Assembly: GCF_008727715.1 (NCBI RefSeq)
Contig: NZ_CP044218.1
Span: 2,046,001-2,110,000 of the forward strand
Source: Mesorhizobium terrae
GTDB lineage: Bacteria > Pseudomonadota > Alphaproteobacteria > Rhizobiales > Rhizobiaceae
DNA: 64,000 nt
Reading direction: 5' to 3'
Below, one piece after another: positions 8,683 to 17,085 of this stretch. The translations under genes and the position numbers were made by a program. Under the pieces are notes generated by a model, which worked only from the letters and a program-made list of their open reading frames with translations, had not been told where the DNA came from and ran no database searches. The number at the start of each line of letters is the position of its first letter. Position 1 is the first letter of the stretch.

Positions 8683-9455
8683 CAGGCGGCACGGCCACGC
8701 TGACGCTGGCCGGGGTCGATGGCTGCAAGGCCGGCTGGATCATGGTGCGACGCACGCCAGCCGGGGCGCCAGCCGTCAGCGTCCACACCAGTTTCGTCGA
8801 TCTGCTCGCGGCCTTGCCCGCCGATGCGATCGTCGCGGTCGACATGCCGATCGGCCTGCCGGATGTCTCCGGAAAGGGCGGTCGCGGGCCGGAAATGCTG
8901 GTGCGGCCTCTGCTCGGAGAGCGGCAGTCCAGCGTCTTTTCCATTCCATCGCGGGCAGCGGTCTATGCCGATACCGCCGCTTTCACCACGGTGGAGGCCT
9001 GGCACGAGGCGCATCGGCGGGCCAGCGCGGTGGCAATGGCAACGTCCGATCCGCCACGCGGCGTTTCAATCCAGGCCTTTGGCATCTTCGCCAAGATCCG
9101 CGAAATCGACACGCTGCTGGCGTCCCGGCCGCAACTGCGCGGCCGGGTGTTCGAATCGCATCCCGAAGTGGCGTTCTGGCGCCTCAATGGCGGAAAGGCG
9201 ATGGCGCTGCCGAAGAAGATAAAAGGCGCAGTCAACGCAGCCGGCATGGACGAGCGCCGCACGCTGCTTGCCCGTCACGGTTATGATCGAGCCTTCCTCG
9301 ATCAGCCGCCGCCGAAGGGCGCTGCCGCCGACGATTTCCTTGATGCCGCCGCGATGTTGGCGATTGCCGGGCGAATCGCGCGGGGCGAGGCGGCCTGCTA
9401 TCCCAATCCGCCGCTGGTCGACGGCAAGGGCATTCCGGTGGCGATCCGCGTCTGA
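8679..9455 (+). CDS. DUF429 domain protein
   Basis: This 258-residue protein is a DUF429 member, an RNase H-like-fold family of predicted nucleases without an established substrate. It has LAGVDGCKAGWIMV at the start, IVAVDMPIGLPDVSGKGGR, then FESHPEVAFWRLNGGKAM and the C-terminal AADDFLDAAAMLAIA. Conserved acidic residues in VDGC, VDMP, ESHPE and DDFLDA could form a metal site; that is inference. The GTG start overlaps the pdxY stop in a gtga arrangement, so it is translated with pdxY. A longer frame begins upstream inside pdxY but lacks support. Linkage with pyridoxal kinase is unexplained. Confidence 0.85.
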   Translation: MTGGTATLTLAGVDGCKAGWIMVRRTPAGAPAVSVHTSFVDLLAALPADAIVAVDMPIGLPDVSGKGGRGPEMLVRPLLGERQSSVFSIPSRAAVYADTAAFTTVEAWHEAHRRASAVAMATSDPPRGVSIQAFGIFAKIREIDTLLASRPQLRGRVFESHPEVAFWRLNGGKAMALPKKIKGAVNAAGMDERRTLLARHGYDRAFLDQPPPKGAAADDFLDAAAMLAIAGRIARGEAACYPNPPLVDGKGIPVAIRV

Positions 9456-9606
9456 GCGATGCGGCACGGCGAGCCATGCGCGCGCATGGCTCGCGCCATT
9501 CAGCCATGAACGATTTCGCATTGATCGTGGCGTGGTTTTGCCGTTAGTGCGTTGCACAGTGGAACAGAGCCGCTGCCGTTCAGCCTGGAAAGGTCCCCGC
9601 CGCCAG

Positions 9607-10251
9607 ATGCCGCATCTCCCAGAACATCTCCTCGCCGGTTATCGCAGCTTCATCAATGGTCGCTACGTCGCCGAAAGCGGTCATTACAAATCGCTGGCGC
9701 GCGAAGGGCAGGCGCCGGAAACGATGATCGTGGCCTGCTGCGATTCGCGCGCGGCGCCGGAAGTGATCTTCAACGCCGGCCCCGGCGAGCTGTTCGTCCT
9801 GCGCAACGTCGCCAATCTCGTGCCGCCCTATGCGCCAGACGGCGAATATCATTCGACGTCCGCCGCGCTGGAATTCGCCGTGCAGAGCCTCAAGGTGAAG
9901 AACATCGTCGTGATGGGCCACGGGCGCTGCGGCGGCATCCGCTCGGCGCTGGACACCACGTCGGCGCCGCTGTCGCCGGGTGATTTCATTGGCAAATGGA
10001 TGAGCCTGATCGCACCCGCGGCCGAGGCGGTATCGGCCTCGACCATGATGACGACCACCGAGCGCCAGACGGCATTGGAGCGTATCTCGATCCGCTACTC
10101 GATCGCCAATCTGCGCACTTTTCCTTGTGTCAGCATTCTCGAAGGCAAGGGCCGAATTGCGCTGCATGGCGCCTGGTTCGACATCTCCACGGGCGAGTTG
10201 TGGGTGATGAACAAGGAGACCGGCGACTTCGAGAAGCCCGATATCGGCTGA
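9607..10251 (+). CDS. Beta-class carbonic anhydrase
   Basis: The 214-residue protein interconverts CO2 and bicarbonate using zinc. The ligands are visible: C45 in IVACCDSR, with the D46/R48 dyad, and H105 and C108 in MGHGRCGG. A stretch typical of beta enzymes, ELFVLRNVANLVPPY, lies between. The C-terminal part ends with HGAWFDISTGELWVMN, also characteristic. The ATG at 9607 begins the conserved N-terminal LLAGYRSFINGRY; upstream frames are not conserved. It is a single gene, about 150 bases after the DUF429 gene. Likely supplies bicarbonate for carboxylations. Confidence 0.93.
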   Translation: MPHLPEHLLAGYRSFINGRYVAESGHYKSLAREGQAPETMIVACCDSRAAPEVIFNAGPGELFVLRNVANLVPPYAPDGEYHSTSAALEFAVQSLKVKNIVVMGHGRCGGIRSALDTTSAPLSPGDFIGKWMSLIAPAAEAVSASTMMTTTERQTALERISIRYSIANLRTFPCVSILEGKGRIALHGAWFDISTGELWVMNKETGDFEKPDIG

Positions 10252-10310
10252 CCAATCGCACTTCCCATCCTTGCCTTGCAGGCCTAGGTTGCATGTGGGA
10301 GGGCCGCGCG

Positions 10311-10727
10311 ATGTCTGTCGTTGGCTGGCGGGAATTCTCCACTGCGACGCTTTTGGGCCTGATGCTCGTCTCGGCGCGTGCCGACGAGGCGGCGCTTATC
10401 GACCGCTGGTATTCGGCGCTGCTTACCGCCGATCGTACCAGCCTTGCCGAACTGCTCTCCGACGACGCGCGCATCCGCCTGCACGATATCGGCGTCGAGC
10501 AGACGAAGCCCGAATTCATCGCTTCGATGGACGAATGGCGCGGCGCGGTGGCTGGTGCCACCATTCGCCACCGCATCGAAAAAGCCGAGACCGGTTTGGT
10601 GACGGTCATCGTCTGCTACGATTTTCCCGGCAACGATCTTCTGACACGCGAAAGTTTCGCCTTGTCCGGCAGCCGCATCACCGCGTCGTCGCAGGAAACC
10701 ATCGCGGAAAGTTGCAGCGGTTATTGA
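10311..10727 (+). CDS. NTF2-like (SnoaL-type) protein, probably exported
   Basis: A 138-residue protein with a hydrophobic N-terminal segment (about 9-22) ending ARADEAALIDRWYSALLTADRTSLAELL, which matches the helical start of NTF2-like/SnoaL domains. It continues with IRLHDIGVEQTKPEFIASMDEWRGAV and beta strands to the end. Such domains bind small ligands or act as enzymes; no catalytic residues can be assigned. The N-terminal segment suggests export to the periplasm. ATG at 10311 is preceded by gggaggg. It lies between the carbonic anhydrase and M3 peptidase genes. Confidence 0.7.
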   Translation: MSVVGWREFSTATLLGLMLVSARADEAALIDRWYSALLTADRTSLAELLSDDARIRLHDIGVEQTKPEFIASMDEWRGAVAGATIRHRIEKAETGLVTVIVCYDFPGNDLLTRESFALSGSRITASSQETIAESCSGY

Positions 10728-10843
10728 GAGGGGCGTCGCCTGCCTGCGATGCGGTGCAGTTGCGGCCTGCCGTTGCATGGGCGGCACCGGCGGCCTACAT
10801 CGGAAGACAACACCCGCCTCCGCAATCCAGCGAAAGCCTCTCC

Positions 10844-12898
10844 ATGACCGCAGTCCCAAGCCTCGACCTCGCCCTGCATCCGCTGACTTCCTGGAACGGG
10901 CCGCTCGGTCTTCCCGATTTCGCCAGGATTCGCGACGGAGATTTCGATGCCGTTTTCGATGCGGCGCTGAAGGCGCATGAAGCGGAGATCGAGGCGATCG
11001 CCGCCAATCCGGCGCCGGCAACTATCGAAAACACGCTGCAGGCGCTGGAGCTCGGCGGCGAAGCACTTGATCGCGTCTCGTCGATCTTCTGGTGCCGGGC
11101 AGGCGCGCATACAAACGACGCGATCCAGGCCCTGGAACGCGCGGTCGCGCCGAAGATGTCGCGGCATTTCTCGGCCATCTCGATGAACGAGAAGCTGTTC
11201 GCGCGGATTGACGATCTTTATCAGCGGCGCGCCACCCTCAAGCTCGATGCCGAGACGCTGCGCGTGCTGGAGAAGACTTGGAAGGGGTTCGTGCGGTCCG
11301 GCGCCAAGCTCGATGCTGCCGGCAAGAAGCGGCTCGCCGCTATCAATGAGGAGCTTTCCTCGCTCGGCACCAGCTTTGGGCAGAACGTGCTGGCCGACGA
11401 ACGCGATTGGGCGCTGTTCCTTGACGAAGCCGATCTGACCGGCGTTCCGGAATTCCTGAAAAGCGCGATGGCGGAAGCCGCCGAGACGCGCGGCCAGAAG
11501 GGCCGCTATGCGGTGACGCTGTCGCGGTCGATCTACGAACCCTTCACCACCTTCTCCGAGCGTCGCGACCTGCGCGAGGCGGCCTGGCGCGCGTTCACCC
11601 AGCGCGGCCAGAATGGCGGCGCCAGCGACAACACCGCCGTCGTGCGCGACACGCTGAGGCTGCGTACCGAAAAAGCCAGGCTGCTCGGCTATGCGTCCTA
11701 TGCGGCGCTGAAGCTCGACGAAACCATGGCCAAGACGCCGAAGGCCGTGCACGATCTGCTCGACCCGGTCTGGGAGAAGGCACTGGAGAAGGCAGCGGCC
11801 GACCAGAAGGAGCTGCAGCGGCTGGCGACGGCCGCCGGCAGCAACGAACAGCTCGCAGCATGGGACTGGCGCTTCTATCAGGAGAAGCTGCGTGCCGAAA
11901 AATTTGCCTTCGACGAGGCCGAGCTGAAACCCTATCTGCAGCTCGAGCGCATCATTGCCGCTTGTTTCGACGTGGCGACCAGACTGTTCGGTATCACTTT
12001 TGAAGAGAAGAAGGGCATCGCCGGCTGGCATCCCGACGCGCGCGTCTTCGTGGTGAAGAATGCCGATGGATCCGAGCGGGCGCTGTTCCTGGCGGATTAT
12101 TTCGCGCGGCCTTCCAAGCGTTCCGGCGCCTGGATGAGCGCGCTGCAGTCGGGCTACAGCCTGGGCAAGGGTTCCACGCCGATCATCTATAACATCATGA
12201 ATTTCGCCAAGCCGCCGGCCGGCGAGGCGGCGCTGCTTTCAGTGGACGAGGCGAAGACGCTTTTCCATGAATTCGGCCACGCGCTGCACGGCATGCTGAC
12301 CAATGTCACCTGGCCGTCGGTGGCGGGCACCTCGGTCAGCCGCGATTTCGTCGAACTGCCGTCGCAGCTCTACGAGCATTGGCTGACGGTTCCGGCCGTT
12401 CTGGAAAAACACGCACTGCACGTGAAAACCGGCAAGCCGATGCCCAAGGAACTCCTGGACAAGATGCTCGCGGCGCGCACTTTCGGCGCGGGCTTCGCCA
12501 CGGTGGAATTCACCGCCTCGGCGCTGATCGACATGGCCTATCACGCGCGCTCCGAGGCGCCGGCCGAGCCGCTGCGTTTCGAGGCGGAAACGCTGGAGAA
12601 GCTCACCATGCCGGAGACGATCGCCATGCGCCATCGCACCCCGCATTTCAGCCATGTCTTCGCCGGCGATGGTTATTCCGCCGGCTACTATTCCTACATG
12701 TGGTCCGAGGTGCTGGACGCTGACGCCTTTTCAGCTTTCGAGGAAACCGGCGATCCGTTCAACCCGGCGCTGGCGAAGAAACTGCGCGAGAACATCTATG
12801 CGGCTGGCGGCTCAAAAGATCCGGAAGAGCTCTACACCGCTTTTCGCGGCAAGATGCCGACGGCAGATGCGATGATGGCCAAGCGCGGCCTGGTGTAA
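10844..12898 (+). CDS. M3 family zinc oligopeptidase (PrlC/Dcp-like)
   Basis: The 684-residue protein is a thimet-type oligopeptidase that degrades short peptides in the cytoplasm. The zinc motif HEFGH is at residues 475-479 (FHEFGHALHGML), the downstream zinc ligand region is SRDFVELPSQLYEHW, and the C-terminal GDGYSAGYYSYMWSEVLDADAF is the conserved substrate-closing segment. The N-terminal region (IENTLQALELGGEALDRVSSIF) matches PrlC/Dcp. No signal peptide is seen, so it is cytosolic. Oligopeptidase A and dipeptidyl carboxypeptidase cannot be told apart with confidence. The ATG at 10844 is the first codon of the conserved region. Confidence 0.92.
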   Translation: MTAVPSLDLALHPLTSWNGPLGLPDFARIRDGDFDAVFDAALKAHEAEIEAIAANPAPATIENTLQALELGGEALDRVSSIFWCRAGAHTNDAIQALERAVAPKMSRHFSAISMNEKLFARIDDLYQRRATLKLDAETLRVLEKTWKGFVRSGAKLDAAGKKRLAAINEELSSLGTSFGQNVLADERDWALFLDEADLTGVPEFLKSAMAEAAETRGQKGRYAVTLSRSIYEPFTTFSERRDLREAAWRAFTQRGQNGGASDNTAVVRDTLRLRTEKARLLGYASYAALKLDETMAKTPKAVHDLLDPVWEKALEKAAADQKELQRLATAAGSNEQLAAWDWRFYQEKLRAEKFAFDEAELKPYLQLERIIAACFDVATRLFGITFEEKKGIAGWHPDARVFVVKNADGSERALFLADYFARPSKRSGAWMSALQSGYSLGKGSTPIIYNIMNFAKPPAGEAALLSVDEAKTLFHEFGHALHGMLTNVTWPSVAGTSVSRDFVELPSQLYEHWLTVPAVLEKHALHVKTGKPMPKELLDKMLAARTFGAGFATVEFTASALIDMAYHARSEAPAEPLRFEAETLEKLTMPETIAMRHRTPHFSHVFAGDGYSAGYYSYMWSEVLDADAFSAFEETGDPFNPALAKKLRENIYAAGGSKDPEELYTAFRGKMPTADAMMAKRGLV

Positions 12899-12932
12899 TT
12901 CCGCTGCCATCTCCCGCGGAGAGAACAAGGTG

Positions 12933-13547
12933 CTAGCCCTTCAGGCTGGCGCCGATCAGCCAGTCTGCGTGTTTGGCCACCGACTGCGAAGGCCCGCCGG
13001 GACCGAAGATCTGGCTGGAGATATAGGCGCCCTCGATCAGGAGCAGCAGGCCGTCGCCCAGCATATCGGGGTCGGCCGCGCCCATGCCTTGGGCCATTTC
13101 GCGCAAGCGGCGGCGCAGTTCGCGCTTGTTTTCCTCGCTGACCACGCGCGCCGGGTGGCCGGGCTCCGGATATTCGACGGCGGCGTTGGTCATGCCGCAA
13201 CCGCGATAACCAAGCTTCTGCGACCGTTTGCCGACACGTGTCAGAAAGGCGATGATCTGTGCGCGCGGGTCGCCGGGATGGGCGGCGACGGCCTCGTCGA
13301 ACCGTTTCCAGAATTCAAGATCGTACTTCCTGAGATAAGATGCAGCCAATTCATCCTTGGATGAAAAGGAGCGGTAGAGGCTCGGCTTGGTGACGCCCGC
13401 CTTCTTCACGATCTCGTCGACGCCGATCGCCCGGATACCCTCGCGATAGAACAGGTCGCGCGCCACGTCGAGGATCTTCTCGGCCGCCGGCGGCAGCGCA
13501 ACGGTCTCCTGTGAAACGCTTGGATCAAAATTTTTGTCAGCAGGCAT
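12933..13547 (-). CDS. TetR/AcrR family regulator of the adjacent MFS transporter
   Basis: The 204-residue protein has an N-terminal TetR helix-turn-helix (about 24-70, ILDVARDLFYREGIRAIGVDEI and KKAGVTKPSLYRSFSSKDEL) and a ligand-binding C-terminal domain. It is transcribed away from the MFS gene, and the 71 bases between the two starts hold a long inverted repeat (13564-13621) suited to a TetR protein. The likely role is repression of the transporter and itself until a ligand binds. Ligand unknown. Confidence 0.9.
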   Translation of the reverse strand: MPADKNFDPSVSQETVALPPAAEKILDVARDLFYREGIRAIGVDEIVKKAGVTKPSLYRSFSSKDELAASYLRKYDLEFWKRFDEAVAAHPGDPRAQIIAFLTRVGKRSQKLGYRGCGMTNAAVEYPEPGHPARVVSEENKRELRRRLREMAQGMGAADPDMLGDGLLLLIEGAYISSQIFGPGGPSQSVAKHADWLIGASLKG

Positions 13548-13563
13548 GATGCATTCCGATTGA

Positions 13564-13621
13564 CATGTTACCGACCGGTACGTACACAGAAACCAATTGC
13601 AACGTACCGGTCAGTAACATG
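13564..13621. promoter_or_regulatory. Paired inverted operator between TetR and MFS genes
   Basis: Two 20-base arms (13564-13583 and 13602-13621) are reverse complements at 19 of 20 positions, separated by 18 bases. Each arm holds its own small dyad, TACC-N4-GGTA or TACT-N4-GGTA on one strand, the usual TetR half-site pattern. The second arm runs through the ATG of the MFS gene at 13619, so bound repressor could block both transcription and translation. Sequence is direct; binding by the adjacent regulator is inferred. Confidence 0.75.
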
Positions 13622-14902
13622 ATAGCTCAGTCCCGCCCGTTTGGCCAGCGCTACGCCTTCGTTGTCGTTGCCGTCATCTTCCTGTCCTTGCTGATCGCGG
13701 CAGGCCTGCGTTCCGCGCCTTCGGTGATGATGCTGCCGCTCGAAAAGGACTTCGGCTGGCGCCGCGACGTGGTGTCGCTGGCCGCCGCCATCGGCATCTT
13801 CCTCTACGGGCTTACCGGTCCCTTCGCCGCCGCCTTGATGGAGCGCATCGGCCTGCGCAAGACGGTGATCGCCTCGCTGGTGGTGATGTCCGCCTCGACC
13901 GGACTTTCCCTGTTCATGACGCAGTCGTGGCAACTCATCGCCACCTGGGGCGTCTTTTCCGGTGTCGGGTCCGGTGCCGTTGCCACGGTGCTTGGTGCCA
14001 CCATCGTCAACCGCTGGTTCAAGACCAATCGCGGCCTGGTCATGGGCCTGATGTCGGCCTCCAGCGCCACCGGCCTTTTGGTGTTCCTGCCTTTCCTGGC
14101 TTGGCTTGCGCAATCCGGCGGCTGGAAGCCGGTGGCGCTTGTCATTGCCATTGCCACCGCGGCACTCGTGCCGCTGGTCTGGCTGCTGGTGCCGGAACGG
14201 CCGTCGACGATCGGCCAGGTGCGCTTCGGCGCCGAGCCCGACGATGTGCCGCCGACGCCACCCGCCGCTGCCGGCAACTTCATCTCCCATACACTGGGAA
14301 CGCTGCGTGAGGCAGCCAGAACGCGTGTGTTCTGGTATCTGTTCGCCACCTTCTTCATCTGCGGCTTCACCACCAACGGCCTGGTCGGCACGCATCTGAT
14401 CGCATTTTGCGCCGACATGGGCATCAACGAGATCCAGGCCGCCGGCCTTTTGTCGATGATGGGCATCTTCGACCTGATCGGCACGACATTGTCGGGTTGG
14501 CTGACCGACCGTTTCGACCCGCGCAAGCTGCTCGGCGTCTATTACGCCATTCGCGGCCTGTCGCTGATCTACCTGCCCTATTCGGGCTTCTCGGCAACGG
14601 CCCTGATCATCTTCGCCATCTTCTATGGGCTGGACTGGATCGCCACCGTGCCGCCGACGCTGCGTCTCTCGAACGAGGCCTTTGGCGATGGCAAGGGGCC
14701 GCTGGTGTTCGGCTGGATCGTCGCCGGCCATCAGGTCGGTGCCGCGACGGCCGCTTTCTTCGGCGGAGCGATGCGCGAATTTCAGGGCAGCTACGAGCTC
14801 GCCTTCGTCATCGCCGGCATGACCGGCATCATCGCCGCCTGCCTGTCGCTGCTGATCAACACCAATCGCCCGATATCCCAGCCGGAAGAACAACCGGCCT
14901 GA
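13619..14902 (+). CDS. MFS transporter under TetR control
   Basis: A 427-residue major facilitator with twelve predicted helices. It has the N-terminal FAFVVVAVIFLSLLIAAGLRSAPSV-type helix 1, PLEKDFGWRRDVVSLAAA, an LMERIGLRKTV loop 2-3 motif, a mid-protein cytoplasmic loop (about 200-235) and the second half starting AARTRVFWYLFATFF. It resembles the OFA/monocarboxylate branch of MFS. Substrate unknown. The ATG at 13619 lies inside the operator and no clear ribosome site precedes it; ATG at 13565 in the first arm is also in frame. The mRNA may be leaderless. Confidence 0.85.
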   Translation: MIAQSRPFGQRYAFVVVAVIFLSLLIAAGLRSAPSVMMLPLEKDFGWRRDVVSLAAAIGIFLYGLTGPFAAALMERIGLRKTVIASLVVMSASTGLSLFMTQSWQLIATWGVFSGVGSGAVATVLGATIVNRWFKTNRGLVMGLMSASSATGLLVFLPFLAWLAQSGGWKPVALVIAIATAALVPLVWLLVPERPSTIGQVRFGAEPDDVPPTPPAAAGNFISHTLGTLREAARTRVFWYLFATFFICGFTTNGLVGTHLIAFCADMGINEIQAAGLLSMMGIFDLIGTTLSGWLTDRFDPRKLLGVYYAIRGLSLIYLPYSGFSATALIIFAIFYGLDWIATVPPTLRLSNEAFGDGKGPLVFGWIVAGHQVGAATAAFFGGAMREFQGSYELAFVIAGMTGIIAACLSLLINTNRPISQPEEQPA

Positions 14903-15011
14903 TCGAGGCGGCCCGCTGGCTGTGGGCCGTCAAGAAAGTTTCACGTCTCCGAAATGCTGCTGAAACATTGGCCGCCGACCTTGGCTTGCGTTCACAGCCA
15001 AGGAGACAGCC

Positions 15012-16589
15012 ATGAACTCGCCCGTCCAAATCAGCCGTCGTGTCTTCCTCGCCTCGACGGGGGCAGCGGGTCTGGTCGGCTTCTCCGGTTTGGCGATGCC
15101 CTATTATTCGCGGGCGAATACGCGGCCCGTCGTCACGCATGGCGTCCAGTCCGGCGATGTCGATTCCGCCTCGGGCATGGTCTGGACCCGCGCCGACCGG
15201 CCCTCACGCGTGATGTTCGAAGTGGCGACGACGGAGAGCTTCGCCAACGCGGAAAGGCTGGCGCCGCTCACCGCACTGCCCGACAGCGATTATGCGGTGA
15301 AGCGCCTGCTCACCGATCTCGCCTCCGATCAGGACATCTTCTACCGCATGACGATTGCCGATCTGAACGACGTCAACGCCGTCTCCGAGCCGGTGGTCGG
15401 CCGCTTCCGCACCGCGCCGATGTCGCGCCGCTCGGTGCGCTTCGCCTGGTCCGGCGATACCGCCGGCCAGGGCTGGGGCATCGATGAGGTCGGCATGAAG
15501 ACCTATGCCACGATTGCCAAGCACATGCCCGACTTCTTCCTGCATTCGGGCGACACCATCTATGCCGACGGCGTTATGAAGGACGAGGTCGGCCTCAAGG
15601 ACGGTACCAAGTGGAAGAACGTCGTTCTCGTTGACGAAAAGCGCAAGGTGGCCGAAACACTGGAAGAATACCGCGCGCAGTGGAAGTACAACCTGCTCGA
15701 CAAGAACCTGTTGGCGATGAACGCCGCGCTGCCCACCTTTTTCCAATGGGATGACCATGAGGTGGTCAACAACTGGTCGAGCTCCAAGAACCTGACCGCC
15801 GATGACCGCTACAAGGAAAAGTCCGTCTCCGTGCTTTCCGCCCGCGCCGGGCGCGCCTTCCACGAGATGACGCCGATCCGCTTCACCCCAGCCGAGCCCG
15901 GCCGCGTCTACCGCAAGATCGCCTATGGCCCGCTGCTCGACGTGTTTTTCCTCGACATGCGCTCCTATCGTGGCGCCAACGGTCCCAATATGGAGACGGA
16001 ACTCACCCCGCTGGCGCGCATGCTGGGCGAGCAGCAGACAAGGTGGCTGAAGCGCGAGCTGGCCAATTCGAAGGCGACCTGGAAAGTGATCGCCGCCGAC
16101 ATGCCGATCGGTCTGGTGGTGTGGGACGACGCGGCCAACAAGAAGGGCTCGGAGGCGGTCGCCAATGGCGACAACGGTTCGGCCAAGGGCCGCGAGCTGG
16201 AATTTGCCGACCTTTTGCGCTTCATCAAGAATGCTGGCATCACCAACACGGTCTGGTTGACGGCCGACGTGCACTACACGGCCGCCCATCTCTACAACCC
16301 CGACAAGGCGCAATTCCAGGATTTCAATCCGTTCTGGGAATTCGTCTCGGGGCCGATCCATTCCGGCACATTCGGTCCCAACGATCTCGACATGACCTTC
16401 GGCCCCGAAGTGAAGTTCGTGAAGGCGCCAAGTGTCGAGCAGGGCCAGAACCTGCCGCCCTCGGCCGGCCTGCAATTCTTCGGACTGGTCGATATCGACG
16501 GCGGCACGGAGCAGCTCACCGTCAGGCTGATGGATCGCGACGACAACGAGCTCTACAAGACGACGCTCGATCCAGTGCGCGCGGTGTAG
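15012..16589 (+). CDS. phoD: PhoD family alkaline phosphatase/phosphodiesterase, Tat-exported
   Basis: A 525-residue secreted enzyme. The Tat motif SRRVFLAST (residues 8-16) starts a signal peptide ending near RAN, so the protein is exported folded to the periplasm or outside. The N-terminal PhoD domain (THGVQSGDVDSASGMVWTRAD) is followed by the catalytic domain with metal-binding motifs SGDTIYADG, FFQWDDHEVVNNW and WLTADVHYTAAHLY. PhoD enzymes use calcium and iron to hydrolyse phosphomonoesters or diesters when phosphate is scarce. The ATG at 15012 is preceded by aaggaga. No convincing Pho box could be read in the 110 bases upstream. Confidence 0.93.
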   Translation: MNSPVQISRRVFLASTGAAGLVGFSGLAMPYYSRANTRPVVTHGVQSGDVDSASGMVWTRADRPSRVMFEVATTESFANAERLAPLTALPDSDYAVKRLLTDLASDQDIFYRMTIADLNDVNAVSEPVVGRFRTAPMSRRSVRFAWSGDTAGQGWGIDEVGMKTYATIAKHMPDFFLHSGDTIYADGVMKDEVGLKDGTKWKNVVLVDEKRKVAETLEEYRAQWKYNLLDKNLLAMNAALPTFFQWDDHEVVNNWSSSKNLTADDRYKEKSVSVLSARAGRAFHEMTPIRFTPAEPGRVYRKIAYGPLLDVFFLDMRSYRGANGPNMETELTPLARMLGEQQTRWLKRELANSKATWKVIAADMPIGLVVWDDAANKKGSEAVANGDNGSAKGRELEFADLLRFIKNAGITNTVWLTADVHYTAAHLYNPDKAQFQDFNPFWEFVSGPIHSGTFGPNDLDMTFGPEVKFVKAPSVEQGQNLPPSAGLQFFGLVDIDGGTEQLTVRLMDRDDNELYKTTLDPVRAV

Positions 16590-16598
16590 TCGCGGGGT

Positions 16599-16874
16599 TT
16601 AATGTTCGAAACAGGCGGCGGGCACGTTCGGCCAGGCTGCCTTGTCGCAACCCACATCGGCCTGGCGCTGCTTGAAAGCCGCGCTGACCGGCCCGGTGAC
16701 GACCGGGTCGACGCCATCCGGCGCATCGGGGAACATCCGCTCAGCCTGGGTGACAACCGCCGCGATCGGCTTGTCGGCCGGCGTGGCGGCCGACCAAGCG
16801 ACGCCCAGCGCCAGAAGCGCTACCGTCGTTGCCGATGCGAAGATCATGCCGAAGCGGTTGAGTGCACGTATCAT
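16599..16874 (-). CDS. Small exported protein of unknown function
   Basis: A 91-residue protein with a hydrophobic segment (about 9-29) likely to be a signal peptide or anchor, then DKPIAAVVTQAERMFPDAPDGVDPVVTGPVS and a C terminus with two cysteines (VGCDKAAWPNVPAACFEH) that could form a disulfide in the periplasm. No family recognised. It converges with phoD (nine bases between stops). ATG at 16874. The compact two-cysteine tail and codon use support a real gene, function unknown. Confidence 0.65.
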   Translation of the reverse strand: MIRALNRFGMIFASATTVALLALGVAWSAATPADKPIAAVVTQAERMFPDAPDGVDPVVTGPVSAAFKQRQADVGCDKAAWPNVPAACFEH

Positions 16875-17085
16875 GGACGCCCGAATGCTCGACTGCGGAA
16901 AAGGTTCCGCCTTTGGTTAATGAAATTCTACGCCCGCGCCACTTAACAAAAGGTGACCAACGAATTGCCCGCACGCCGCCCCTTTCGCAAATGCGAAAAA
17001 ACCTGTATGAGCCGCGCAACCGAAAAAGGCGGCGTCTCGATTTGATTATCCGGGCATGCTGCCTGTGCAACCTCCGAGACCCAGC

